DNA of 64,000 bases from Sphingomonas donggukensis (GTDB taxonomy: Bacteria > Pseudomonadota > Alphaproteobacteria > Sphingomonadales > Sphingomonadaceae). Positions within the stretch are counted from its first letter, which is position 1. The number at the start of each line of letters is the position of its first letter. The stretch covers positions 2,835,501 to 2,899,500 of the forward strand of contig NZ_CP098401.1 in the NCBI RefSeq assembly GCF_023674425.1, written 5' to 3'. This document shows, one piece after another, positions 45,801 through 53,342 of this stretch. The translations under genes were made by a program, and so were the position numbers. The notes under the pieces are model-generated. The model saw only the letters and a program-made list of their open reading frames with translations. It made no database searches and was not told the DNA's origin.

Positions 45801-46162
45801 ACATCTTCCCAGTGCAGAAAACAACGCCCTTTCTCACCCCGTTTTATATTGGCGCGGGATTTGCCGAGGGTCAGCAGCGTCGTGAGCCGGCTCCAGCCAC
45901 GCAGATCCTCCGGCCACACCAGCACCGACGCGCCATCGACCAGATCCAGCCGGCATCCGACGACCAGCCGCACCGGCGGCCCCTGTTTCGACACCTGTTC
46001 CGCCGCGACCAGCGCCCGGACGATGCCCGCCACCGAATTGCGATCGGTGATGCCCAGCGCCGGCATGCCCGCGACCGATGCCGCGCCGAACAGCTCCTCG
46101 CACGACGATGCGCCGCGCAGGAAGCTGAAGTGGGTCGTCACCTGAAGTTCGCTGTAGGTCAC
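42881..46162 (-). CDS. dnaE2: Error-prone DNA polymerase DnaE2
   Basis: 1093 residues. PHP domain at the N-terminus (TTHFSFLRGASSCEEL), the polymerase active-site motif PPDIDVDFEHERREEVIQW and KVDILGLGML, helix-hairpin-helix and an OB fold near the C-terminus. The GTG start overlaps the imuB stop (GTGA). Residues around 800-808 (SENPLPEGRGLLPLRLG) are encoded by a palindromic repeat inserted in frame. The open frame continues upstream but is not DnaE2. Confidence 0.95.
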   Translation of the reverse strand: MTYSELQVTTHFSFLRGASSCEELFGAASVAGMPALGITDRNSVAGIVRALVAAEQVSKQGPPVRLVVGCRLDLVDGASVLVWPEDLRGWSRLTTLLTLGKSRANIKRGEKGRCFLHWEDVAAHADGLVAALVTNNGLDIRAFAWMADIFGSDRGHVCLTYHRRPGDAMRLHQIAQRARAYGLTPLATGDVLYHHPDRRMLQDVVTAIREKCTIDDLGLRSERSLDRHMKPPEEMARRFADHPGALAAVERIVERCNFSLRQLRYQYPDEIVMTGRSPQDALAHLAQSALDRMFEGTPPKPYQDLLEHELRLVGQMGYAAYFLTVNSIVSFARSAKILCQGRGSAANSIICYALGITSIDPIERGLLFDRFISTERHEPPDIDVDFEHERREEVIQWIYETYGHSHAALTAVVSRFRARGSVREVGKVLGLSEDMTAALASQVWGWSVEGVKDAHVDQLNFDRDDPRLALTLELARDLIGTPRHLSQHPGGFVLTRDRLDTLVPVEPAAMPERWVVEWEKIDIEELGFMKVDILGLGMLGCMRRAFGLMAEHKGQEMTLASDELQSDDPKTFAMIQKADTLGVFQIESRAQMSMLPRMKPKEFYDLVIQVAIVRPGPIQGDMVHPYLKRRENPGAVEYPSPALENVLKKTLGVPLFQEQAMQVAIIGAGFTGGEADRLRRAMATFKMTGGVGEFREKLITGMLGNGITPAFAERLVKQIEGFGSYGFPESHAASFAKIAYASCWMKCHHPDIFCAALLNAQPMGFYAPAQIVRDAREHGVVIEAVCVNGSEWDTIVLSENPLPEGRGLLPLRLGMKIVAGLAQNDADAILAARRSGPFASIPDVWRRSRVKPAALERLARADAFRCFGHDRRQALWAVKALGEKPLPLLEMMEVREPAVALTPMTEGREVVEDYRSTQLSLRAHPLAFLRERLAAGGILPAAALPRVQEGRKVEVAGVILVRQKPGSAKGVLFITIEDETGVAQGILWPDRFEAQRRTVMSASMIGIQGSVQKEGQVIHIIADRIVDYSWMLREIGDVDLPRLTTRGDGATHSGAPDRGDAEWRPKVRSDYHAPFREGVDPEDAIRIRSRDFH
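43742..43763. repeat. Palindrome inserted in dnaE2
   Basis: CCCTCTCCCC-TC-GGGGAGAGGG, perfect 10-bp arms, flanked by AAAAG and TTTT. It gives the peptide NPLPEGRGLL in the reading direction of dnaE2. The element is a type common between genes in sphingomonads. Confidence 0.8.
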
Positions 46163-48387
46163 CCGAACCAGCCGTGCAGGAACCAGGCGAGGTCGCCGGT
46201 GACGCTGCGTTCGCCGTCGCCGCGGCGGTAGAGCCAGAAGCGAGTGCCGGCGTCGTCCTCGACCTGGAAATAATCGCGCACGGCGTGGCGCTCGCCCGAT
46301 CGGCTCCACCATTCGCCGGCGATGCGTTCCGGGCCGTCGGCGCGGGCGACGGTATAGCCGTGACCGCGCCAGACGAAGCGGCGCGGGGCGCCATCGGGCA
46401 TCAGCGCCATGACATTGTCGAGCCTCTCGGGCCGCGCGAGCAGGCGCACCGGGCGCGGCCAGCGCGGGTGCCAGGGGTGGAGCGGCGCGGTGAGGTCGAG
46501 GCGGCGGACGTCGTCTGCTTTCAACGGCTGCTGCCGGCGCTCGGGCGGATCGAGCGGCGGGACCGACGCGACGCTGCGTTCGGGTACATCGCTTTCGACC
46601 GGCTGCTGGCGCCACAGCGCGCTGCCCCGCGTTGCCAGCGTGTCGATCAACGGCGTCAGATCGGGCGTTGCCTCCTCGGCCAGTTCCGGCGCCAGCGCCT
46701 CCGGCCCCAGCCGGTCGGCGGCGCGCAGGTGGAGGGTGATCGCGTCGATGCCGTACCCCGGCTCGACATCGCCGATCCGCCGCACGAGCAGCCGCAGGAT
46801 GTGTGCGGGATCGCGGCTGGGGCGAGCCAGGCCGATGCGGATGCGCTGCGCCATAGTATCGACGCGGTCGGCGATCACCTCGATCCGGCGCGCGCCGAGG
46901 CCGGCGGTGGCGAGCTCTGCGGTCAGGCGGGGCACGAGCATCCCCAGCCAATGTTCGATCGCCTCCGCCGTCGCGATCGGCTCGGCGAAACGCTGTACGA
47001 CCGCGATCGGCTCGGCAGGGATAACGGGGACCAGCGGCTCGGGCAGCCACCCCAGCGCCTGGTCCAGCCGCGCGACGATGCCGGGGCCGAAACGCCGCAC
47101 CAGCGGCCCGCGCGCGACCTGCGCCAACTGGCCGATGGTATCGATGCCCAGCCGCCGCAGCAGCTCGACCGCCGCCATGCCGATGCGCAGCGCGGGTGTG
47201 GGGAGGGGGGCAAGCGCGGTTGCCGCGTCATGGCAAAGCGTAATCGCTTGCCCGCCGTGACGCGCCAGCGCGTGCGCCGCGCCGGGCGTGTCGGCGATCG
47301 CGACGCGCGCGGCATAGCCACGTCGTGCCAGTTGGCGGACGAGCTTGCGCGCCATCGCCGCTTCCCCGCCGTGGAGATGCTCGGTGCCGGTGATGTCGAT
47401 CAGCAACCCCGCCGCGCCATCGATCGCGACGATCGGCGCGAACCGCCGCGCGAGCACCACCGCCAGCCGGTCGAGATCGGCGGCGTCGCCGGCATGATCG
47501 GCGTCGCGCGCCACCAGCCCCGGCGTCTGCGCGCGTGCCTGGGTCAGCGCCATGCCGGGGACGATGCCGAGCGCGCGGGCGTGTTCGCAGGCGGCGGCGA
47601 CCTCGACGCGGGAGCCGATCTTGTGGGTGAGGACGAGTGGCGAATCCTCCCCGGCACGGGGAGGGGGGGCAGCGCAGCTGGTGGAGGGGGCGGGCAACGG
47701 GCGGTGCGCTCGCGGCGATCCCCCTCCACCACTCGCTTCGCGAGCGGTTCCCCTCCCCGTGCCGGGGAGGATTGATGAGAGCCCCGCCTCGCCGCACGCC
47801 AAGCTGTTGCGGCCCGCCCCCTCCGTCGCGCTGCGCGCGCCACCTCCCCGTGCCGGGGAGGAATTTGCCGCACCCCCATCATCGCCGCGCAGGCGCTTGA
47901 AGGGATGGTCCGCGACCTCGCTGTGGCGGCCGAGTTCGCGCATCGGCGGGCGCTGGTGCGCGGGTAGCGCGGCGATCGCGGCCTGCACCTCGGCCTTCGC
48001 CCAGCGCGCGCCGGGGCGCCAGCCGCCGCCGCGCGGGACCGAGCAGGCGGTGGCGCGCTCAGCGGCGACGTGGGTGGCGAGCGTGGCGAGGCTCGCGTCG
48101 AGGTGTCGGGATGGGGCGCCGGGGTTGCGGGGGGAGGGGAGGTGGAGGTGTGACTCTTCGGTTCCGTCTTGGGCGCGCGCGACAGCGGCTCCGTCGCGGG
48201 CAAAGCCCGCGCCGTCGTCGGACGCGCTGTGCGCGCTGGTCGGGCGGGGCGCTGCGACGGCTTCGCCGCGCATCGGCGCCATCGAGCTTTGCTCCGACGC
48301 GCCTGCGCTACGCGGCGCGCGACGCGCCGCTACCCGCCACCGATCGATCGACCAGCTTGGCAGGTAGAGCGCAGCGACCCGTTTCAT
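46159..48387 (-). CDS. imuB: ImuB, inactive Y-family polymerase of the mutasome
   Basis: 742 residues. The start MKRVAALYLPSWSIDRWRVA and the catalytic-domain section IVAIDGAAGLLIDITGTEHL lack the acidic catalytic residues of true Y-family polymerases. ImuB links ImuA, DnaE2 and the clamp. Between residue ~20 and ~255 is a region far longer than usual, including two repeat-encoded stretches (48195-48240 and 47646-47861). The GTGA overlap with dnaE2 and 80-base overlap with imuA define one operon. Confidence 0.92.
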   Translation of the reverse strand: MKRVAALYLPSWSIDRWRVAARRAPRSAGASEQSSMAPMRGEAVAAPRPTSAHSASDDGAGFARDGAAVARAQDGTEESHLHLPSPRNPGAPSRHLDASLATLATHVAAERATACSVPRGGGWRPGARWAKAEVQAAIAALPAHQRPPMRELGRHSEVADHPFKRLRGDDGGAANSSPARGGGARSATEGAGRNSLACGEAGLSSILPGTGRGTAREASGGGGSPRAHRPLPAPSTSCAAPPPRAGEDSPLVLTHKIGSRVEVAAACEHARALGIVPGMALTQARAQTPGLVARDADHAGDAADLDRLAVVLARRFAPIVAIDGAAGLLIDITGTEHLHGGEAAMARKLVRQLARRGYAARVAIADTPGAAHALARHGGQAITLCHDAATALAPLPTPALRIGMAAVELLRRLGIDTIGQLAQVARGPLVRRFGPGIVARLDQALGWLPEPLVPVIPAEPIAVVQRFAEPIATAEAIEHWLGMLVPRLTAELATAGLGARRIEVIADRVDTMAQRIRIGLARPSRDPAHILRLLVRRIGDVEPGYGIDAITLHLRAADRLGPEALAPELAEEATPDLTPLIDTLATRGSALWRQQPVESDVPERSVASVPPLDPPERRQQPLKADDVRRLDLTAPLHPWHPRWPRPVRLLARPERLDNVMALMPDGAPRRFVWRGHGYTVARADGPERIAGEWWSRSGERHAVRDYFQVEDDAGTRFWLYRRGDGERSVTGDLAWFLHGWFG
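47646..47861. repeat. Cluster of GC palindromes inside imuB
   Basis: Three copies of CCTCCCCG-(3 nt)-CGGGGAGG at 47646-47664, 47752-47770 and 47843-47861, plus a GGTGGAGGGGG / CCCCCTCCACC pair between the first two. They replace about 72 codons of imuB (roughly residues 175-248) without a frame change and encode a Gly/Ala/Pro/Ser-rich stretch. Confidence 0.8.
48195..48240 (-). repeat. Second in-frame element inside imuB, homologous to the pheS one
   Basis: On the minus strand: GCGTCCGACGACG followed by GCGGGC-TTT-GCCCGC. It encodes SASDDGAGFARD, aligned with [11 protein letters not shown] in PheS; same order, strand sense and reading frame. Confidence 0.75.
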
Positions 48388-49051
48388 CGCATGCCTCCAA
48401 TGTCCAGTGTCCGGGTGCGCCGCCCTTTTGCCGCACCAACTCGACCTGCCATCGCGCGCGGCCGATGCCGGCGACAGGCAGCGGTGCGGACGGCGCGGTG
48501 GCGACGCGCCAGCGGGTGACCGCCGCCGATGGCGGTCCCAGCGGATCATCGCCGGTGCGTCCGTGGCGCTTCATCAGCAGCGCGATCGTGCGACCCCCTT
48601 CCGCCGCCAACTGCAACCGGCGCGTGGCGGCAAGGCCGGCGCGCTTCGCCTCGCCGATCACCGCGCCCAGCCCCTTGTGGCGCAACCCCTCCTCCATGAT
48701 GCCGAGCAGGTCGGCATCGTCCTGCGCCTCTGCATAGATCACGCGCGCGGCGGACAGCCCGGCCTGCGCCAATCCGGGCGCGAACAGGTCACGGCGGCGC
48801 ACCACCCACAGCACCGGGCCCCACGCGCGCGCGGCGATGCCAGCGAGGAACAATGTCGTCGCGGCATCGTCGCCCATCGACGGCGATGCGCCCGCGACTT
48901 CATGCAGCGCATCCAGCCGCAGCCCCGCCGTCGCCAGCGTGTCGTCGAGCGCATCGACCCCGAACGGCAGCGCCGGGCGGCGGCGGAATCCGCCCCCCTC
49001 GATCGCGCTCAATTGCGCGCGCAGTTCGGCAAGGACGGCGGGATTGGACAC
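48308..49051 (-). CDS. imuA: ImuA, RecA-like mutasome subunit
   Basis: About 247 residues with the ImuA/SulA-like RecA-fold: FGVDALDDTLATAGLRLDAL (P-loop region degenerate), VLWVVRRRDLFAPGLAQAG and WRVATAPSAPLPVAG. ImuA partners ImuB and DnaE2 in SOS mutagenesis. The GTG at 49051 is chosen because SNPAVLAELRAQL is the usual opening; the open frame extends upstream through the LexA box. The 3' end overlaps imuB by 80 bases. Confidence 0.88.
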   Translation of the reverse strand: MSNPAVLAELRAQLSAIEGGGFRRRPALPFGVDALDDTLATAGLRLDALHEVAGASPSMGDDAATTLFLAGIAARAWGPVLWVVRRRDLFAPGLAQAGLSAARVIYAEAQDDADLLGIMEEGLRHKGLGAVIGEAKRAGLAATRRLQLAAEGGRTIALLMKRHGRTGDDPLGPPSAAVTRWRVATAPSAPLPVAGIGRARWQVELVRQKGGAPGHWTLEACDETGRCALPAKLVDRSVAGSGASRAA

Positions 49052-49078
49052 GTGGGGCACGACTCGGAAAACCAGAAT

Positions 49079-49093
49079 GTTCCTATTCTGTTC
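49079..49093 (-). promoter_or_regulatory. LexA (SOS) box of imuA-imuB-dnaE2-dinB
   Basis: GTTC-N7-GTTC on the plus strand, equivalently GAAC-N7-GAAC toward imuA. This is the alphaproteobacterial LexA recognition pattern, 28 bases upstream of the imuA start and 110 bases before the divergent peptidase gene. Confidence 0.85.
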
Positions 49094-49202
49094 CAATCGA
49101 GCCCTGAGTCAACCAGTCAGCGACCAGCCGAAAGCGTCTCCGTGCATCCCCCGCGTCGCCAACGGCACTGGACCCGTTCCGCGCCGCCGCTACAGTTTCG
49201 CC

Positions 49203-51341
49203 ATGATCCTTCGCTTGACGCTCGCCCTGCTCGCCACGACCTCTCCGGTCATGGCCACCGCGCAAACCGCCTCAACTCCCGTCGCCGTCGCCGCCCCCGC
49301 CGCCGACGCGAGCATCCTGACCAAGCCCTGGGCCGGTCCGAACGGTGGCGTACCGCCGTGGGACAAGGTGACACCGGCGATGTTCCCGCCCGCGTTCGAC
49401 GTCGCGATGGCCGAGTACCGCCGGCAGATCCACGCCATCCGCGACAATCGCAGCATGCCGACGTTCCAGACCGTGATCGTGCCGCTGCAACTTGCCGGCG
49501 ACACGATGGACCGGGTGGGGTCGATGTGGGGCGTGTACACGTCGAACCTCGCGACGAAGGAGGTGCAGGCGCTCGACGCTCAGCTGAGCCCCAAGCTCGC
49601 CGCCTTCTACGACGAGATTTCGCTCGATCCGCTGCTGTTTGCCAAGATCAAGCGGGTGTACGACACCCGCGCTGCGCAGAAGCTCGACGCGCAGCAACTG
49701 CGCCTCGTCGAGCGGACGTACCGCAGCTACGTCCGCCGCGGTGCGCTGCTGACCGATGCGCAGCGGGCGCAGGTGTCGACGCTCAACCAGCAGCTGGCGA
49801 GCGCCTATACCGACTTCGGGCGCAAGCTGCTGGCCGATGAGGAGACGTGGATCGTCATCGACGACGAGGCGCAGCTCGCCGGATTGCCGACCAGCTTCAA
49901 GGCGTCGCTGAAGGCGGCGGCGGACGAGCGCAAACTGGCCGGCAAATGGGTGATCGTGAACACCCGGTCGTCGGTGCAGCCGGTGCTGACCTACGCCACC
50001 GACCGCACGCTACGGGAGCGGGTGTTCAAGGCGTTCGTGGGCCGCGGCGACAATGGCGGCGCCAACGATACCAAGGCGACGATCGCGCAGATCCTGAAGC
50101 TGCGTCAGGATCGCGCGAAACTGCTGGGGTTCAGGAACCACGCCTACCTCCGCATGGACGACACGATGGCGGAGACGCCGGCCAATGCGATGAACCTGAT
50201 GATGCGCGTGTGGCCCGCCGCGGTCGCGCGCGTCCGCCAAGAGGTCGCCGACATGCAGGCGGTCGCCGATGCCGACAAGGCGAACATCACGATCGAGCCG
50301 TGGGACTATCGCTTCTACGCCGAGAAGGTTCGCAAGGCGAAGTACGACCTGGATGAGACCGAGATCAAACCGTACCTCGAACTCGGCAATATCCTGAACG
50401 GCGCGTTCTACGCGGCGGGGCGGCTGTACGACCTGGGGTTCAAGGAGAATACGGGTGTGATTCCCGTCTTCAATCCCGACGTCCGCACCTTCGAGGTGAC
50501 GAATATCAAGACCGGCAAACATGTCGGCTATTTCTACTTCGATCCCTATGCCCGCGCGGGCAAGCGGTCGGGCGCGTGGGCGACGCGCTATCGCGGGCAG
50601 CAGACGCTGGGCGGCGCGCGCACGGTGCTGGCGTCGAACAACAATAATTTCACGAAGGGGGGCAAGGGCGAGCCGACTTTGGTCAGCCTGGACGATGCGA
50701 CCACCGCCTTCCACGAATTCGGCCATGCGATCCATTCGCTGTTGCAGAACGTGACTTATCCGGGCCTCGCCGGCACGCCGCGCGATTTCGTGGAGTATCC
50801 AAGCCAGGTGAACGAGAACTGGCTGCTGACCCGCGACGTGCTGGATCGCTATGCGAAGAATGCGGCGGGTCAGCCGATGCCGCAGGCGCTGGTCGACAAG
50901 ATCGAGAAATCCTCGACCTTCAACCAGGGGTTCGAGACGGTCGAATATCTGTCGAGTGCGATCGTCGACATGAAGCTGCACGACCGCGAGGTACCGGTCA
51001 CCGACATCGCCGCGTTCGAGAAGCAGGCGCTCGCCGAAATCGGGATGCCGCGCGAAATGGTGATGCGCCACCGCCTGCCGCAGTTCGGGCATCTGTTCTC
51101 GTCCGACGCCTATTCGGCGGGCTATTACAGCTACCTGTGGTCGGAAACGATGGACGCCGACACCTGGGCGGCGTTCGAGGAAACCGGCAACGTCTGGGAC
51201 AAGGCGACCGCAGACCGGTTCCGCACGACCCTGTTGTCGACCGGCAACGAAACCGACCGCAAGGCAGCGTATCGCGCGTTCCGCGGGCGTGATCCGGACG
51301 TCAATGCGCTGTTCCGGCGCCGGGGTTTTCCGACGCAGTGA
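49203..51341 (+). CDS. M3-family metallopeptidase (peptidyl-dipeptidase Dcp-like), exported
   Basis: 712 residues. A signal peptide (LTLALLATTSPVMATAQ) precedes an ~700-residue thimet-oligopeptidase-type helical fold with the zinc motif HEFGH (residues 504-508) and the second ligand region ENWLLTRDVLD. Exported Dcp removes C-terminal dipeptides from short peptides. Divergent from imuA; overlaps the following gene by four bases (GTGA). Confidence 0.93.
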   Translation: MILRLTLALLATTSPVMATAQTASTPVAVAAPAADASILTKPWAGPNGGVPPWDKVTPAMFPPAFDVAMAEYRRQIHAIRDNRSMPTFQTVIVPLQLAGDTMDRVGSMWGVYTSNLATKEVQALDAQLSPKLAAFYDEISLDPLLFAKIKRVYDTRAAQKLDAQQLRLVERTYRSYVRRGALLTDAQRAQVSTLNQQLASAYTDFGRKLLADEETWIVIDDEAQLAGLPTSFKASLKAAADERKLAGKWVIVNTRSSVQPVLTYATDRTLRERVFKAFVGRGDNGGANDTKATIAQILKLRQDRAKLLGFRNHAYLRMDDTMAETPANAMNLMMRVWPAAVARVRQEVADMQAVADADKANITIEPWDYRFYAEKVRKAKYDLDETEIKPYLELGNILNGAFYAAGRLYDLGFKENTGVIPVFNPDVRTFEVTNIKTGKHVGYFYFDPYARAGKRSGAWATRYRGQQTLGGARTVLASNNNNFTKGGKGEPTLVSLDDATTAFHEFGHAIHSLLQNVTYPGLAGTPRDFVEYPSQVNENWLLTRDVLDRYAKNAAGQPMPQALVDKIEKSSTFNQGFETVEYLSSAIVDMKLHDREVPVTDIAAFEKQALAEIGMPREMVMRHRLPQFGHLFSSDAYSAGYYSYLWSETMDADTWAAFEETGNVWDKATADRFRTTLLSTGNETDRKAAYRAFRGRDPDVNALFRRRGFPTQ

Positions 51342-51943
51342 GACGCGCGGCGATCCTGCTCGCACTCGCCACGCCCGGCGTGGTCGGTGCGCAGCAGGCG
51401 CCGTTCCTGCGCGCCATCGGCCTCCCCGACATCGCCCCCGTCGCAGCACTGGAGGGCTATCGGGAGCGATACCGGATATTCGTCCGACCCAGTTTCGATC
51501 AGCGGCATATCGTCTCGATCGATCGCGATCGGTCGGGCCGCACCACCCTTGAGTTGGTGGTCCTGTCGGATCGACAAGCCGATTATGCCCGCAATCCCGT
51601 TTTGCTGCGCGAACGTCACCGCGTGCCGCAGCGTGAACAGAAGGCGTTCGCGGCAGTGCTTCGCGCGGCGCAGCTTGACGCGCGGACGCGGGATCACTCC
51701 GGGCTGACCGACGAATTCGGTCGTCCGCTGCCGCCATCGCCGATCCCGCCGGCACCCGACCCGCTCGATGGCACTAGCGTGACGATCGAGCATCGGACTG
51801 CGGCGGGGTATGCGATCGTGATGCGGCATGAATACCGGCTCGACCCTGCACTCCGGGCGTTGGTCGAAAAGACGCTGGCGCTGACCGGGCGTCGATTCGA
51901 TCGCTCGATGGGCTACGCGCTGCGCCCGCGCGTCGGCGACTGA
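51338..51943 (+). CDS. Hypothetical secreted protein
   Basis: 201 residues from a GTG overlapping the peptidase stop. Signal peptide MRRAAILLALATPGVVGAQ, then a soluble domain with RIFVRPSFDQRHIVSIDRD and a Pro-rich stretch (PLPPSPIPPAPDPL). No family recognised. Tight overlap suggests a functional link to the peptidase but nothing in the sequence shows it. Confidence 0.72.
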   Translation: MRRAAILLALATPGVVGAQQAPFLRAIGLPDIAPVAALEGYRERYRIFVRPSFDQRHIVSIDRDRSGRTTLELVVLSDRQADYARNPVLLRERHRVPQREQKAFAAVLRAAQLDARTRDHSGLTDEFGRPLPPSPIPPAPDPLDGTSVTIEHRTAAGYAIVMRHEYRLDPALRALVEKTLALTGRRFDRSMGYALRPRVGD

Positions 51944-52052
51944 CCCGATTGCGGAAGCCGTCCGGACGTCGCGAGTCCTCTTGAAATTTTATTACAAGGG
52001 TCGCAAAGCGGTTTCGGGCGTTGTCCGGGTCGGACCGCCCGTAGGAGAGCCC

Positions 52053-53342
52053 ATGTCCGACGCGTCCCGTCGATCCAACCTGCCGCCGCTCGCGCTGCAT
52101 GTGCCCGAGCCCAAGTTCCGCCCCGGCGACGCGGTCGATTTCGCCGATGTGACGGTGCCTCCGGTCGATGCCGCGCGGCGCCCGGATACGTCCGAGCGGG
52201 CCGACGCCTTCCACGATCTCGCCTTCGGGCTGGTCCGCGTGCTCGACATGGACGGGACCGCTGGCGGCCAGTGGAACCCGCGGTTGTCGCCCGACGCGAT
52301 GCGGCGGATGCTGCGCAACATGGCGCTGACCCGCGCCTTTGACGAGCGCATGTTCCGCGCGCAGCGGCAGGGCAAGACCAGCTTCTACATGAAGTCGCTG
52401 GGCGAGGAAGCGGTGTCGATCGGTGCCGCCGCCGCGCTGGCCGACGACGACATGTGCTTCCCGAGCTATCGCCAGCAGGGCATCCTGCTGTCGCGGGGCT
52501 GCAACCTCGTCGACATGATGAACCAGATCTATTCGAACCGCGGCGACAAGCTGATGGGGCGACAGTTGCCGATCATGTATTCGGAAAAGGACTTCGGGTT
52601 CTTCTCGATCTCCGGCAACCTGACCACGCAATATCCGCAGGCGGTCGGCTGGGCGATGGCGTCGGCGGCCAAGGGCGACACCCGCATCGCCGCGACATGG
52701 TGCGGGGAGGGGAGCACCGCGGAGGGCGACTTCCACTCCGCCTGCACCTTCGCCAGCGTGTACCGCGCGCCGGTGATCTTCAACGTCGTCAACAACCAGT
52801 GGGCGATCTCGAGCTTCTCGGGCTTTGCCGGGGCCGAGGCGACGACCTTCGCCGCGCGGGCGGTCGGCTACGGCATCGCCGGCCTGCGCATCGACGGCAA
52901 CGACGCGCTCGCCGTCTATGCCGCGACGAAATGGGCGGCGGAGCGCGCGCGGACGAACCAGGGGCCGACGCTGATCGAGCACTTTACCTACCGCGCCGAG
53001 GGGCATTCGACGTCGGACGATCCCACCCAGTATCGCTCGGCGGGCGAGCCCAATGCGTGGCCGCTCGGCGACCCGATCGTGCGGTTGCGCGATCACCTGA
53101 TCGGCTTGGGCGAATGGGACGAGGCTCGCCATGCGGCGATGGACAAGGAATTGTCCGACCAGGTGAAGGCCGCGCAGAAGGAGGCCGAGAAGAACGGCAT
53201 CCTCGGTCACGGCATGCACCAGCCGTTCGACACCATGTTCGAGGGCGTGTTTGAGGAAATGCCCCCGCATCTGCGCGAACAGCAGGCGCAGATGCGCGCC
53301 GAACGCGCCAGCGCCGGCGTCACCGTGGGGGGGAACCTCTGA
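52053..53342 (+). CDS. bkdA: Branched-chain 2-oxoacid dehydrogenase E1 alpha subunit
   Basis: 429 residues. ThDP-binding motif GEGSTAEGDFHSACTF ... NNQWAISS, and the phosphorylation-loop-like TYRAEGHSTSDDPTQYRS typical of BCKDH E1alpha. E1 decarboxylates branched-chain 2-oxoacids (from Leu, Ile, Val) with E1beta. Start chosen at MSDASRRS with TAGGAGAG upstream. The upstream gap has an AT-rich inverted repeat (CTTGAAATTTTATTACAAG). Confidence 0.93.
   Translation: MSDASRRSNLPPLALHVPEPKFRPGDAVDFADVTVPPVDAARRPDTSERADAFHDLAFGLVRVLDMDGTAGGQWNPRLSPDAMRRMLRNMALTRAFDERMFRAQRQGKTSFYMKSLGEEAVSIGAAAALADDDMCFPSYRQQGILLSRGCNLVDMMNQIYSNRGDKLMGRQLPIMYSEKDFGFFSISGNLTTQYPQAVGWAMASAAKGDTRIAATWCGEGSTAEGDFHSACTFASVYRAPVIFNVVNNQWAISSFSGFAGAEATTFAARAVGYGIAGLRIDGNDALAVYAATKWAAERARTNQGPTLIEHFTYRAEGHSTSDDPTQYRSAGEPNAWPLGDPIVRLRDHLIGLGEWDEARHAAMDKELSDQVKAAQKEAEKNGILGHGMHQPFDTMFEGVFEEMPPHLREQQAQMRAERASAGVTVGGNL

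Noticed and set aside
42881..47050. DnaE2 as a 1389-residue protein
   Set aside because: The extra N-terminus is the out-of-frame antisense shadow of imuB; the GTG at 46162 overlaps the imuB stop and opens directly into the PHP domain.
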